A DNA stretch of 64,000 nt from Novosphingobium olei (GTDB lineage: Bacteria > Pseudomonadota > Alphaproteobacteria > Sphingomonadales > Sphingomonadaceae), in assembly GCF_012927405.1 (NCBI RefSeq), contig NZ_JABBGM010000004.1:186001-250000 (forward strand), given 5' to 3'. The notes under the pieces were generated by a model that was not told where the DNA came from, did no database searches, and saw only the letters and a list, made by a program, of their open reading frames with translations. Numbering within the stretch: the stretch's first letter is position 1; each line of letters begins with the position of its first letter. Of this stretch, positions 1-8,975 are shown one piece after another. The position numbers and the translations under genes were made by a program.

Positions 1-39
1 GATTGGAAGGCGGCAGACGTGCCCGACCGCACCGCATGA
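1..39 (+). CDS. moaC: MoaC C-terminal end (partial)
   Basis: The first 39 bases read in frame 1 as DWKAADVPDRTA followed by TGA. This resembles the C-terminal tail of cyclic pyranopterin monophosphate synthase (MoaC), whose family ends in a GGKSG-x-W/F-like segment. The TGA at 37-39 overlaps the ATG of moeA at 36 (ATGA), a typical translationally coupled moaC-moeA pair. Only twelve codons are visible, so the identification rests mainly on the moeA neighbour. Confidence 0.5.
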   Translation, partial: DWKAADVPDRTA

Positions 40-1292
40 ACGCAGGCGCCGAACCGTCCGTCCGCACCCCGCCGCTGCCGCTGCGCACTGCGCAGGAACG
101 GCTGGTATCGCTGGCGCCCGATCTCGCCATCGAACACCGCGCGGTGGCCGATTGCAACGGCTTCTACCTCGCCCACCCGATCACCGCGCACCGCACCCAG
201 CCCGATGCGCCGCTCTCGGCGATGGATGGCTACGCCATGCGCGCGGCCGATTTGCCCGGCCCCTGGCAGGTCATCGGCGAAAGCGCGGCCGGGCATCCCT
301 TTGGCGGCACCGTCGCCGCCGGGCAGGCCGTGCGGATCAGCACCGGCGCCGTCCTGCCCGATGGCGCGGACATGGTCCTGCTGCAGGAAGATGCGGCGCG
401 CGCTGGCGATCGCGTCACGCTCACCGGCACGCCGCCTTCGCCCACCGGGCGCCACATCCGCCCCGCCGGCATGGACTTCGTCGCCGATGCCCAGCTGCTC
501 GCCCCCGGCACCCGCATTGGCCCTGCGCAGATCGCGCTCGCCATGGCCGGCGGTCATCAGCACCTGCCCGTCCGCCGCCCGCTCCGGCTCGCCATCATCG
601 ACAGCGGCGATGAACTTGTCGGTCCCGGCAAGCCGCTTGCGGCCCACCAGATCCCCGCCAGCAACGGTCCGATGCTCGCCGCCATGGCCGCCGGACTTCC
701 GGTACAGGTCACGCGCATCGGCCCGGTGGCCGACCGGATCGACGATATCGTCGCGGCGCTCGAACAGGCCGGCGGGGCCGACATCATTGTCACCAGCGGC
801 GGCGCCTCGGTCGGCGATCACGATCTCGTGCGCCCCGCGCTCGCCGCGGCGGGCGTCACGCTCGATTTCTGGCGGGTCGCGATCAAGCCCGGCAAGCCGC
901 TGCTCGTCGGGCGGCGCGATCATGGCGCCGGTCCGGAATTCGCCAGTCCACAGATCGTGCTCGGCCTGCCGGGAAACCCGGCTTCGGCCTTCGTCACCGG
1001 CTTCCTGTTCATGCTGCCGCTGCTGCGCGCCACGCTCGGCGCCGCAGAGGCGCTGCCGCGCACGATACCGGCGCGCCTTGCCGCCGATCTGCCCGCCGGG
1101 GGCAGCCGCGCCGAATTCCTGCGCGCCCGCTTCGAAGGTGGTGCGGTCACGCTCGATCCGCTGCAGGATTCGGGCGCAATCACTGCGCTTGCCCGCTCCA
1201 ACGCCCTGGTCGTGCGTGAGGCACGTGCGCCCGCGCTGCCTGCCGGAAGCGAAGTGCCGGTCTATCTGCTCGAAACTGGCAGAATTGCTTGA
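36..1292 (+). CDS. moeA: Molybdopterin molybdenumtransferase MoeA
   Basis: MoeA inserts molybdate into adenylylated molybdopterin, the last step of molybdenum cofactor synthesis in the cytoplasm. The 418-residue protein shows the family signatures in order: SAMDGYAMR near residue 61, GGASVGDHD in the MoCF-binding domain near residue 255, and GLPGNPASAF near residue 315, followed by the small C-terminal beta domain. Length is normal for MoeA. I chose the ATG at 36, which overlaps the preceding stop codon (ATGA); a TTG at 3 would extend it by 11 residues. The stop at 1290-1292 lies inside the -35 element of the downstream lexA promoter, so lexA has its own promoter despite following closely. 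Confidence 0.93.
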   Translation: MNAGAEPSVRTPPLPLRTAQERLVSLAPDLAIEHRAVADCNGFYLAHPITAHRTQPDAPLSAMDGYAMRAADLPGPWQVIGESAAGHPFGGTVAAGQAVRISTGAVLPDGADMVLLQEDAARAGDRVTLTGTPPSPTGRHIRPAGMDFVADAQLLAPGTRIGPAQIALAMAGGHQHLPVRRPLRLAIIDSGDELVGPGKPLAAHQIPASNGPMLAAMAAGLPVQVTRIGPVADRIDDIVAALEQAGGADIIVTSGGASVGDHDLVRPALAAAGVTLDFWRVAIKPGKPLLVGRRDHGAGPEFASPQIVLGLPGNPASAFVTGFLFMLPLLRATLGAAEALPRTIPARLAADLPAGGSRAEFLRARFEGGAVTLDPLQDSGAITALARSNALVVREARAPALPAGSEVPVYLLETGRIA

Positions 1293-1317
1293 CGGGTTTG
1301 GTGGAGTTGCTTATTCG
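1289..1317 (+). promoter_or_regulatory. lexA promoter (sigma70-type)
   Basis: TTGACG (1289-1294), 17 bases, then TATTCG (1312-1317) gives a good -35/-10 pair about 65 bp upstream of the lexA ATG. The -10 abuts the LexA operator at 1317-1331, so LexA bound there would cover the transcription start. Confidence 0.65.
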
Positions 1318-1331
1318 TTCCGCATTCGTTC
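1317..1331 (+). promoter_or_regulatory. LexA operator (SOS box) of lexA
   Basis: GTTCCGCATTCGTTC is an exact match to the alphaproteobacterial LexA site GTTC-N7-GTTC. It lies directly after the -10 of the lexA promoter, consistent with autorepression. Two further exact matches in this window (20556-20570 and 23915-23929) lie at the heads of DNA-damage operons. Confidence 0.88.
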
Positions 1332-1382
1332 GCCAGTGATGAGAACAAGGGGCGAAGGAAACGGCAATAGGGAGCAAGCGTG

Positions 1383-2105
1383 ATGTTGACGCGCAAGCAG
1401 CATGAGCTGCTGACCTTCATCCAGAACCGCCTCGAGGACTCCGGCATTTCTCCCTCTTTTGAAGAGATGAAGGAAGCGCTCGACCTCAAGTCCAAGTCCG
1501 GGGTCCACCGCCTGATCTCCGCGCTGGAAGAACGCGGCTTCATCCGTCGCCTGCCCAACCGCGCCCGCGCGCTCGAAGTGTTGCGCATGGCGGACGGCAA
1601 TGCGGTGAAGGGCGTTGCCCCCGCTGCGCCCGCACCGCTCGCCGCCAATGCGAACACCGCCAATGCGAACACGGGGGTGCCGCCGCTGCGCGCCCCGGCC
1701 CGTGCGCCCGAACCCGCCAACGACGTGATCGAACTGCCGCTCCACGGCCGCATCGCCGCCGGCGCCCCGATTGAGGCGCTGGAAGGCACCTCGACGCTTC
1801 CCGTCCCTGCGGCGCTGCTCGGCGCGGGCGAACATTACGCGCTCGAGGTGTCCGGGGATTCGATGGTCGAGGCCGGCATTCTCGATGGCGATTACGCCCT
1901 CGTGCGCCGCACCGAAGTCGCCCGCGACGGGGAAATCGTCGTCGCGCTCATCCGGGGCGAGGAAGCCACGCTCAAGACGCTGCGCCACGAAAAGGGCATG
2001 GTGCGCCTCGATCCGGCCAACGCTGCCTACGATCCGCAGTACTACGCGCCCCACGAAGTGCAGATCCAGGGCAAGCTCGCCGGCCTTCTGCGCCGCTATC
2101 ACTGA
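1383..2105 (+). CDS. lexA: LexA repressor
   Basis: LexA is the SOS repressor; RecA filaments trigger its self-cleavage. The 240-residue protein has an N-terminal winged helix (residues 1-70, starting [10 protein letters not shown]), an Ala/Pro/Asn-rich linker (70-115) and a C-terminal S24 peptidase domain. The cleavage bond is probably A126-G127 (RIAAG); the dyad is S160 (SGDSMVEAG) and K198 (EEATLK). I chose ATG at 1383 rather than the GTG just before it, because homologs begin MLT and a GGGAG lies about 10 bases upstream. The linker is longer than in E. coli LexA (202 residues) and contains a tandem 15-bp repeat at 1644-1673. The gene is preceded by its own promoter and LexA box. Its 3' end overlaps that of the convergent comEC by a few bases. 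Confidence 0.96.
   Translation: MLTRKQHELLTFIQNRLEDSGISPSFEEMKEALDLKSKSGVHRLISALEERGFIRRLPNRARALEVLRMADGNAVKGVAPAAPAPLAANANTANANTGVPPLRAPARAPEPANDVIELPLHGRIAAGAPIEALEGTSTLPVPAALLGAGEHYALEVSGDSMVEAGILDGDYALVRRTEVARDGEIVVALIRGEEATLKTLRHEKGMVRLDPANAAYDPQYYAPHEVQIQGKLAGLLRRYH
1644..1673 (+). repeat. Two tandem 15-bp units in the lexA linker
   Basis: The unit GCCAATGCGAACACC occurs at 1644-1658 and again at 1659-1673 with a single final-base change. It encodes ANANT-ANANT inside the flexible LexA interdomain linker, an in-frame duplication that leaves both folded domains intact. Confidence 0.85.
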
Positions 2106-4366
2106 GGCGGCGACGGCGGACGGGGCCGTGATGCCAGGGCGCCGGGGGCAGGCCAGCGGTACCAGCCGTGATGCCCCTGCGTTTCGGCCACGGTGCGCAC
2201 CCGGCCGCTGCCAAGCTCGATGGCAAGACCGCCCGTCTGGCGCAGCAGGCGCCGGTCGGCTTTCAGCAGGCGGGGCTTGCAGGCATCGGGCAGGCGGCGA
2301 TCGGCGATGACGATATCCGCGGCCGCGCAAGCCTCGACCAGCGGCGCCCACGGCGTCAGGTCCCTGCCCCGGCTCATCAGCAGCACGAAGCGGCGGGGCC
2401 GGCCCGACACCTGACGAACGATCGCCAGACGGCAAAAATCGGCGTTGCATTCGGCCCCCGGCGCTTCCTCGATCGGTGATGAAAGGTCCTTGATCCCGGC
2501 AGCTTCCATCAGCGTGTCACGGGCAAAGTCGCTCCGCCCTTCGCGCAGCAGCAGCAGCCCGCCGCCCGGATCCGCAGCCGTGATGCCGACCTGCCGCCCA
2601 TCGCCCGAAACCAGCACGTCGGGCGTCGGCGCGGTCAGCACCAGCACGGTGGCCAGCGCGATGGGCGCGAAGCCCCACAGCCGCACCCGCCCGCTCCACA
2701 GCGCCAGCCACAGCAGGCCGGCGATGAACAGGCCGAACGTGATGCGGTCCATCCCCGGCAGCATCGTCACCGCGCCCGGTTGTGCGGCGGTTTCGTGGGC
2801 CATCCACAGCAGCAGGTCGAGCGACTTGCCGACGAGATACCATACCGGCGCGCCCCACCCCGCCAGATCGAGCAGCAGCGCCAGCGCCAGCAGCGGCATC
2901 GTCGCAAAGGTGGTCAGCGGGATCGCCACGACATTGACCAGCGCGCCGTAGAGCCCGGCGCGGTGGAAGTGGAACACCGCGATCGGCATCAGCGCCAGTT
3001 CGATCACCACGCCGGTGACGAGCAGCATGGCAAGGTGGCGGCCCGTCCGCACGAACCAGCCTTCGTCGCGAGGGGACAGGAAGCGGCGCGCAGGGGCGGA
3101 ATTGTGGAACGCGATGATGGCGATGACCGAGGCGAAGCTCATCTGGAAGCTGGGGCCCCACACCGCTTCGGGCCAGAACAGCAGGACGGCGAAGGCCGCG
3201 ACGGCAACCATCCGCAGCGACAGTGGATCGCGGCCCAGCGCCATGGCGACGAGCACCAGCAGCGCGCCAACGCAGCTGCGCACCGTCGGCACTTCCGCAC
3301 CGGTCAGCAGGGTGTATCCGATCCCCGCGAGCGCCCCCGCAGCCGCCGCCACGAGCGGCAGGCGGACACGCAGCGCGATGGCGGGAATGAGCGCGAGCAA
3401 CCCCATGACAAGGGCATAGACCCCCGCGATCACCGCGCTGACATGCAGGCCGCTGATCCACAGGAGGTGGGTGAGCCCGGCATCGCGCATCGCGTCTTCG
3501 TCGTCTTGCGCGATCGCACCCCGATCACCGCTGGCGAAGGCGGCGGCGATAGTGCCGGGCGAACCGCCGAGCTGGCTGCGCACGTGGCGCGACAGGGCCC
3601 TGCGCACTTCGCCGAGCGAGCCATCGCCGGGGCCGGGATCCAGCACCTCGACCGGGCCCAGCGCGCGGCCGGTGGCGGCAAGGCCCTGGAACCAGGCGGC
3701 GCGGGCGAAGTCGTAGCTGCCGGGCAGCATTGGCGGCGCGGGCGGCATGAGCCGGGCGTCGAGCCGCACGGTGGCGCCCTCGGCCATGCCGGGCCGGTCC
3801 TGCTCCACCGGTACGTTCACACGCACCCGCTGCGGCGCCAGGGGCAGATCCTGCGCATCGCGGCCGCCCGGCGAACGTGGCAGCAGGCGGGCGGCGAGGA
3901 CGAGCCGGATCGCATCCTTGGCCCCCTGATCCTCGCGCGAAAGTACCCGCCCTTCGATCGTCACCACCATCGGCCGGGCGATGGGCGGCGCGCCGACGAA
4001 GGTCGACTTGGCCCACACCAGCCCCAGACCGCCGACGAGCATCACCAGCAGCCCGAGAATCGCTGCCCGCAAGTGCGAAAGATCGCCCTGCGCATCGATC
4101 AGCGACGCGCCCGCCCCCACCGCAGCGCACAGGGCCAGAAACGCCAGCCACTGCGGCGGACCCGGCAGGACAAGCCATGTAGCGATTCCAACGCCAAAGC
4201 CCACGACGAGCCACGATCCGCGTTCGAGCGGACGGCGGGCGAGGAATTCGTCCATGGTGCGCTGCACACTGGACAAGCGGCGCAGATTGCCCCAAGGCCG
4301 CGGCGAAGATGTCGCGAGCCAGTCTTGCGGATCTGCCGCGGACGAGTCTTCGGCTCGCGTCGCCAT
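2099..4366 (-). CDS. comEC: ComEC/Rec2-family membrane protein
   Basis: ComEC forms the inner-membrane channel for single-stranded DNA uptake in competent bacteria. The protein of about 755 residues has two N-terminal membrane helices, a DUF4131-like OB domain (about residues 90-230), and the multi-helix Competence domain with the signature [14 protein letters not shown]. The C-terminal soluble part stays short and I do not see the metallo-beta-lactamase HxHxDH motif found in Bacillus ComEC, so this domain is reduced. The start was set at ATG 4366 (MATRAEDSS); a TTG at 4402 would overlap divergent gltX. No other competence genes lie in the window, so a role in transformation is inferred from family only. 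Confidence 0.88.
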   Translation of the reverse strand: MATRAEDSSAADPQDWLATSSPRPWGNLRRLSSVQRTMDEFLARRPLERGSWLVVGFGVGIATWLVLPGPPQWLAFLALCAAVGAGASLIDAQGDLSHLRAAILGLLVMLVGGLGLVWAKSTFVGAPPIARPMVVTIEGRVLSREDQGAKDAIRLVLAARLLPRSPGGRDAQDLPLAPQRVRVNVPVEQDRPGMAEGATVRLDARLMPPAPPMLPGSYDFARAAWFQGLAATGRALGPVEVLDPGPGDGSLGEVRRALSRHVRSQLGGSPGTIAAAFASGDRGAIAQDDEDAMRDAGLTHLLWISGLHVSAVIAGVYALVMGLLALIPAIALRVRLPLVAAAAGALAGIGYTLLTGAEVPTVRSCVGALLVLVAMALGRDPLSLRMVAVAAFAVLLFWPEAVWGPSFQMSFASVIAIIAFHNSAPARRFLSPRDEGWFVRTGRHLAMLLVTGVVIELALMPIAVFHFHRAGLYGALVNVVAIPLTTFATMPLLALALLLDLAGWGAPVWYLVGKSLDLLLWMAHETAAQPGAVTMLPGMDRITFGLFIAGLLWLALWSGRVRLWGFAPIALATVLVLTAPTPDVLVSGDGRQVGITAADPGGGLLLLREGRSDFARDTLMEAAGIKDLSSPIEEAPGAECNADFCRLAIVRQVSGRPRRFVLLMSRGRDLTPWAPLVEACAAADIVIADRRLPDACKPRLLKADRRLLRQTGGLAIELGSGRVRTVAETQGHHGWYRWPAPGALASRPRPPSPPQ

Positions 4367-4395
4367 GTTGACACTGGAAGGATCGCGTTCCGCAA

Positions 4396-5889
4396 ATGGC
4401 AAGTGCCACTGATACCGTTTCTGCAGGATCGGCTCTTGCCGGCGGTGGTGACCGCACCGGCGTCGTTACCCGTTTCGCCCCTTCCCCGACCGGCTACCTC
4501 CATATCGGGGGGGCGCGCACCGCGCTGTTCAACTGGCTGTTCGCGCGCCACCACGGCGGCAAGTACCTGCTGCGGATCGAGGATACCGACCGCGCCCGTT
4601 CCACCGACGCGGCGATCGAGGCGATCTTCGACGGGCTGGAATGGCTGGGCCTTGGCGGCGACGAGCCGGCGGTGTTCCAGTTCGCCCGGTCGGAGCGTCA
4701 CGCGGAAGTGGCCCACAAGCTGCTGGAAGCGGGCCACGCCTATCGCTGCTACCTGACACAGGAAGAACTGGCTGCCATGCGCGAGAAGGCGCAGGCCGAA
4801 AAGCGCCCGTTCCGCATCGCCAGCCCGTGGCGTGATGCGGACCCGGCGAGCTGGCCGGCGGACAAGCCCTATGTCGTGCGCATCAAGGCGCCGCGCGAGG
4901 GCGAGACGGTGATCGAGGATCTGGTCCAGGGCACGATCACGGTCCAGAACGTCGAGATCGACGACTACGTGATCCTGCGCAGCGACGGCACACCGACTTA
5001 CATGCTGGCGGTGGTAGTCGACGACCACGACATGGGGGTGACCCACGTGATCCGCGGCGACGACCACATCAACAATGCCTTCCGCCAGATCGTGCTGATC
5101 CGCGCGATGGACGCGATCGAAGGCAGCTGGCCGGATCCGGCCTATGCCCACATCCCGCTGATCCATGGCGCGGATGGCGCCAAGCTGTCCAAGCGCCACG
5201 GCGCTCTGGGCGTGGATGCCTATCGCGATGAGATGGGCCTGCTGCCCGAAGCGGTGCTGAACTATCTGATGCGCCTTGGCTGGGGCCATGGCGACGAGGA
5301 GATCATCAGCACGACGCAGGCGATCGAATGGTTCGACATCGGCAACGTGAACAAGGGCGCATCGCGCTTCGACTTCAAGAAGCTGCTGAACCTGAACGGC
5401 CACTACATCCGCGAAGCCGACGACGCCCGGCTGGCGGCGCTGGTGGCCGAGCGGCTGCCGGCGCTTTCGCCCACGTTCGATGCGAGTCCCGATCTGGGGG
5501 GGCGCGACCTGGACCTGTTGACCAGGGCGATGCCGGTGCTGAAGGTTCGCGCCGCCGATCTCAACGAACTGGCGCGCGGCAGCGTATTCCTGTTCGCGCA
5601 GCGCCCGCTGTCCATCGATGAAAAGGCGAGCGGCCTGCTGACCGAGGATGCCCGCGCATTGCTGGGCAAGATCGCCGAGCGGATCGCCGGCGAGGCCGAG
5701 TGGACCAACGAGGCGCTGGAGGCATCGCTCAAGGCGATGGCCGAGGACCTCGGACTTGGGCTAGGCAAGCTCGCTCAGCCCTTGCGCGCAAGCTTGACCG
5801 GGACGACTACCTCACCCGGAATTTTCGACGTACTGACGCTGCTTGGACGGGACGAGTCGCTGGCTCGGATCCGTGACCAGGCCGCGTGA
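4396..5889 (+). CDS. gltX: Glutamate--tRNA ligase
   Basis: A class I aminoacyl-tRNA synthetase of 497 residues that charges tRNA-Glu. The ATP-binding HIGH-type motif is in [17 protein letters not shown] near residue 40, and the KMSKS-type loop is KLSKRHG near residue 260; the C-terminal helical anticodon-binding domain follows. Alphaproteobacteria usually carry two GltX paralogs, one of which mischarges tRNA-Gln; sequence alone does not tell which this is. The ATG at 4396 has GGAAGGA about 13 bases upstream. Only 29 bp separate it from divergent comEC, so the gltX promoter must reach into the comEC 5' end. Confidence 0.95.
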   Translation: MASATDTVSAGSALAGGGDRTGVVTRFAPSPTGYLHIGGARTALFNWLFARHHGGKYLLRIEDTDRARSTDAAIEAIFDGLEWLGLGGDEPAVFQFARSERHAEVAHKLLEAGHAYRCYLTQEELAAMREKAQAEKRPFRIASPWRDADPASWPADKPYVVRIKAPREGETVIEDLVQGTITVQNVEIDDYVILRSDGTPTYMLAVVVDDHDMGVTHVIRGDDHINNAFRQIVLIRAMDAIEGSWPDPAYAHIPLIHGADGAKLSKRHGALGVDAYRDEMGLLPEAVLNYLMRLGWGHGDEEIISTTQAIEWFDIGNVNKGASRFDFKKLLNLNGHYIREADDARLAALVAERLPALSPTFDASPDLGGRDLDLLTRAMPVLKVRAADLNELARGSVFLFAQRPLSIDEKASGLLTEDARALLGKIAERIAGEAEWTNEALEASLKAMAEDLGLGLGKLAQPLRASLTGTTTSPGIFDVLTLLGRDESLARIRDQAA

Positions 5890-5946
5890 CCCAACGGATG
5901 CGACTGAACAACCGCACGGACAAACAGACAATTAGGAGGGCATAGC

Positions 5947-7233
5947 GTGAGCGAGAACCAGGCTACTTTGACCGCCGACGGCAAGACCATCGACATGCCG
6001 GTGAAGAGCGGCACGATCGGCCCGGACGTCATCGACATCCGCAAGCTCTATGGCGCGACGGGCATGTTTACCTATGACCCGGGCTTCACCTCGACCGCCA
6101 GCTGCGATTCCGCGCTGACCTACATCGACGGTGACGAAGGCGTGCTGCTGCACCGCGGCTACCCCATCGGCCAGCTGGCCGAGCACAGCTCGTTCATGGA
6201 AGTGAGCTATCTGCTGCTGAATGGCGAGCTTCCCAACCAGGGCGAGCTGGACGAGTTCACCCGCACCATTTCGCGCCACACCATGGTGCACGAACAGCTT
6301 TCAAGCTTCTACAGCGGCTTCCGTCGCGATGCGCACCCGATGGCGGTGATGTGCGGCGTGGTCGGCGCGCTTTCGGCGTTCTATCACGACAGCACCGACA
6401 TTTCCGATCCGGTGCACCGCAAGATCAGCTCGCACCGCCTGATCGCCAAGATCCCGACGATCGCGGCGATGGCCTACAAGTATTCGGTCGGCCAGCCCTT
6501 CCTCTATCCGGACAACAAGCTGTCCTACACGGGTAACTTCCTGCGCATGACCTTCGGCGTTCCCGCCGAGGAATACGAGGTGATCCCCGAAGTCGAAAAG
6601 GCGATGGACCGGATCTTCATCCTCCATGCCGACCACGAACAGAACGCCTCGACCTCGACCGTGCGCCTTGCCGGTTCGTCGGGCGCCAATCCGTTCGCGT
6701 GCATGGCCGCGGGCATCGCCTGCCTGTGGGGCCCGGCGCATGGCGGCGCGAACGAAGCCGCGCTCAACATGCTCAAGGAAATCGGCACGCCCGACAAGAT
6801 CCCGCACTACATCGAGCGCGCCAAGGACAAGAACGATCCGTTCCGCCTGATGGGCTTCGGTCACCGCGTCTACAAGAACTACGACCCGCGCGCGACCGTG
6901 ATGCAGAAGACCGTGCGCGAAGTGTTCGATGCGCTGAAGGTCAACGATCCGCTGTTCGAAACCGCGCTGCGCCTTGAAGAGATCGCGCTGAACGATCCCT
7001 ACTTCATCGAGAAGAAGCTGTTCCCGAACGTCGACTTCTATTCGGGCATCATCCTGTCCGCGATCGGTTTCCCGACCACGATGTTCACCGTGCTGTTCGC
7101 CCTCGCCCGCACCGTGGGCTGGGTTGCACAGTGGAACGAAATGATCAGCGATCCCGGCCAGAAGATCGGTCGTCCGCGCCAGCTGTATACCGGCCCGACG
7201 GCGCGCGACTACGTGCCGATCTCGCAGCGCTGA
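5947..7233 (+). CDS. gltA: Citrate synthase (type II)
   Basis: Condenses oxaloacetate and acetyl-CoA at entry to the TCA cycle. At 428 residues it has the length of the hexameric, NADH-regulated type II family. Active-site elements are visible: [22 protein letters not shown] and the catalytic Asp in NVDFYSGI. The start is a GTG at 5947 with a near-perfect AGGAGGG Shine-Dalgarno at 5934-5940. It follows gltX by 57 bp. The last 18 codons (7180-7233) occur a second time, diverged mostly at synonymous positions, at 7291-7344. Confidence 0.97.
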   Translation: MSENQATLTADGKTIDMPVKSGTIGPDVIDIRKLYGATGMFTYDPGFTSTASCDSALTYIDGDEGVLLHRGYPIGQLAEHSSFMEVSYLLLNGELPNQGELDEFTRTISRHTMVHEQLSSFYSGFRRDAHPMAVMCGVVGALSAFYHDSTDISDPVHRKISSHRLIAKIPTIAAMAYKYSVGQPFLYPDNKLSYTGNFLRMTFGVPAEEYEVIPEVEKAMDRIFILHADHEQNASTSTVRLAGSSGANPFACMAAGIACLWGPAHGGANEAALNMLKEIGTPDKIPHYIERAKDKNDPFRLMGFGHRVYKNYDPRATVMQKTVREVFDALKVNDPLFETALRLEEIALNDPYFIEKKLFPNVDFYSGIILSAIGFPTTMFTVLFALARTVGWVAQWNEMISDPGQKIGRPRQLYTGPTARDYVPISQR

Positions 7234-7290
7234 GGCATTGGACGGCGCGGAGTCCAGGTGTGCCGGTTTTCCCAGCAAAACCGGTCGGGC

Positions 7291-7344
7291 CAGCTCTACA
7301 CCGGCCGGACGGCGCGCGATTACGTGCCAATCTCGCAGCGCTGA
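7291..7344 (+). pseudogene. Orphan second copy of the gltA 3' end
   Basis: These 18 codons ([17 protein letters not shown] then TGA) match the end of gltA at 7180-7233 at 49 of 54 bases, offset by 111 bp. Four of five differences are synonymous third-base changes (CTG/CTC, TAT/TAC, GAC/GAT, CCG/CCA); the fifth turns Pro into Arg. Weaker similarity extends upstream to about 7272. No start codon or upstream frame belongs to it, so it is a gene remnant. A perfect 8-bp stem (7263-7284) sits at its left edge. Confidence 0.8.
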
Positions 7345-7385
7345 GCAGCGCAGGGCAATGACGCCATGACGACGGGTTTCCGGAC

Positions 7386-7574
7386 ATGAAACTCCTGTTC
7401 CGGATCGTCGGCATGGCGGCCCTGATGATCGGCTTGCTCTGGATCGGCCAGGGCACGGGCCTCGTGACCTGGCCTGCATCCTTCATGGTGGCGCAAAAGC
7501 AGTGGGCGCTTTGGGGCCTGCTGCTCGCTGTTCTCGGCGTCGTGCTGTTGCTGCGCGTGGCCCGGCGGCGCTGA
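7386..7574 (+). CDS. Small two-helix membrane protein
   Basis: A 62-residue protein with two predicted transmembrane segments (about residues 4-24 and 40-58) separated by a short loop with WPASFMVAQKQWA and ending in a basic RVARRR tail. The ATG at 7386 follows the duplicated gltA end by 41 bp. I recognise no function. The clean hydrophobic pattern and intact frame in a small intergenic space support a real gene. It converges with the histidine kinase gene 15 bp downstream. Confidence 0.65.
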   Translation: MKLLFRIVGMAALMIGLLWIGQGTGLVTWPASFMVAQKQWALWGLLLAVLGVVLLLRVARRR

Positions 7575-7589
7575 TCGCAGCAGCGTTCC

Positions 7590-8975
7590 TTATCGAGTGA
7601 GCGAACGCTCGTCGTTCTGGAACGCGGCCTCTTCGGCGAGGTCCGCGGGCAGCGTGAGGATGAAGCAGGCACCCTGCCCCGGCGTCGGTGCGACCTGAAG
7701 GTCGCCGCCCATCGCCTTGGCGAGCCGGCGGGAGATGTAGAGGCCAAGGCCGCTGCCGCCATCGCCGCTGCGACCGAGCCGCTCGAACTTGTCGAATACG
7801 CGGATCGCCTGGGCTTCGGTCAGCCCTTCGCCCTGATCGGCAACCGAGATCCACGCCGTGCGCCCTTCGACGCCGACCCCGAGACGCACCTTCGAGCCGG
7901 CCGGCGTATACCGCAGCGCGTTCGTCAGCAGGTTGAGCAGCACCTGCAGGACGCGGCGGAACTCGCCGATGGCCGGGGCGCTTTCGTCGGCGGCCGGGCA
8001 ATCCACCTCGATCCCCGATTCCTTGGCCCGGACCGAGAGGATGCCGACGGCGCGGCGCGCGCAATCGGCAAGGTCGATGCGATCGGGCGCTGGGCTGAAA
8101 TCGGCGGATTCGACCGCTTCGAGATCGGCCAGATCCTCGATCAGCCCCATCAGGTGGCGGCCCGCCTCGGCAATGTCGGTGGCGTAGGAAGCGTATTCCT
8201 CGGCCAGGGGACCCGCGAGCCGCGTGCGGATCGTTTCGGCGTTGGCGATGATGCGGGTGATCGGCTGGCGCAGCGCCGGGGCAAGGTCGCGGCCCAGCAG
8301 CGTGTTCCACGCCGGGTGCGTCGTCACCGTGTCGGGCAGTTCGTGCGGCAGGCGTTCGATCGATTCGGGGATGACCAGCAGTTCGAACCCGCCGCCGACC
8401 TGCGGCAGGATGCGCGCGTGCCAGCGGCGCATCGAACCGGGCGCGGTGAACGTGGCATCATCGAGCAGGCGCCAGTGGAGCGGCTGCTTCTGCCCGGCGC
8501 GGTCGAGCCGGATGAAGTCGGTCCAGAAACGGCCGATGCCGTCCTGCAAGGCAAGCGACAGATCGTGCAGATCGCTGGCGCGCAAATGGGCGGCAAGGAC
8601 GCGCTGTTCGGCATCGAGCAGGATCTCGCCCTCGGACAGCTGGCGCAGCAGGTCCTCGTCAGGGGTCAATTCCGCTACGGGCTGCACGTCGCCGGTAGGG
8701 CGCCACTGGCTCGCCTCGATATAGGTGAGATCGGCGGTCGGGCGGACCGAGACCCAGGCGGAAATCGAGCGGCCTTCATCCACGGCGACGATCATGCGCG
8801 ACAGCGGCAGGCGCGCGCGGCGGGCCTTGCGCACCAGCGCGAGTAGCGCGGGGATGGCGATCAACCCGGGCATCCGCCCACCGCAGCGCAGCTGCAGCCC
8901 GGCAAGCGGTTCGTCCGCCTCGACCAGCCAGTTCGCCGCATCGGATCGTGCCCGGATCGGGCCCGGCGTGGTCAT
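7590..8975 (-). CDS. Histidine-kinase-like protein lacking the phospho-acceptor His
   Basis: A soluble 461-residue protein. Residues 1-200 form an uncharacterised sensory region without membrane helices. Residues 222-300 look like a HisKA dimerisation domain (RIIANAETI, then DIAEAGRHLMGLIEDLADL), but where kinases have SHELRTPL this protein has APALRQPI, so Pro233 replaces the phosphorylated His. The ATPase domain is complete: N-box NLLTNALRYTP (340s-350s), DQGEG (380), and GSGLGLYISRRL (407). It may bind ATP without autophosphorylating, and could act as a decoy or scaffold. Its ATG overlaps the stop of the DUF2336 gene (ATGA, 8972-8975), so the two are translationally coupled. Confidence 0.85.
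   Translation of the reverse strand: MTTPGPIRARSDAANWLVEADEPLAGLQLRCGGRMPGLIAIPALLALVRKARRARLPLSRMIVAVDEGRSISAWVSVRPTADLTYIEASQWRPTGDVQPVAELTPDEDLLRQLSEGEILLDAEQRVLAAHLRASDLHDLSLALQDGIGRFWTDFIRLDRAGQKQPLHWRLLDDATFTAPGSMRRWHARILPQVGGGFELLVIPESIERLPHELPDTVTTHPAWNTLLGRDLAPALRQPITRIIANAETIRTRLAGPLAEEYASYATDIAEAGRHLMGLIEDLADLEAVESADFSPAPDRIDLADCARRAVGILSVRAKESGIEVDCPAADESAPAIGEFRRVLQVLLNLLTNALRYTPAGSKVRLGVGVEGRTAWISVADQGEGLTEAQAIRVFDKFERLGRSGDGGSGLGLYISRRLAKAMGGDLQVAPTPGQGACFILTLPADLAEEAAFQNDERSLTR

Noticed and set aside
2780..4756. 658-codon open frame on the plus strand
   Set aside because: It is antisense to comEC and runs into gltX in another frame; composition is that of a high-GC shadow and no family is recognisable.
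7263..7284. Perfect 8-bp stem CCGGTTTT/AAAACCGG after gltA as a terminator
   Set aside because: No T-run follows the stem; it is reported only as the edge of the gltA duplication.
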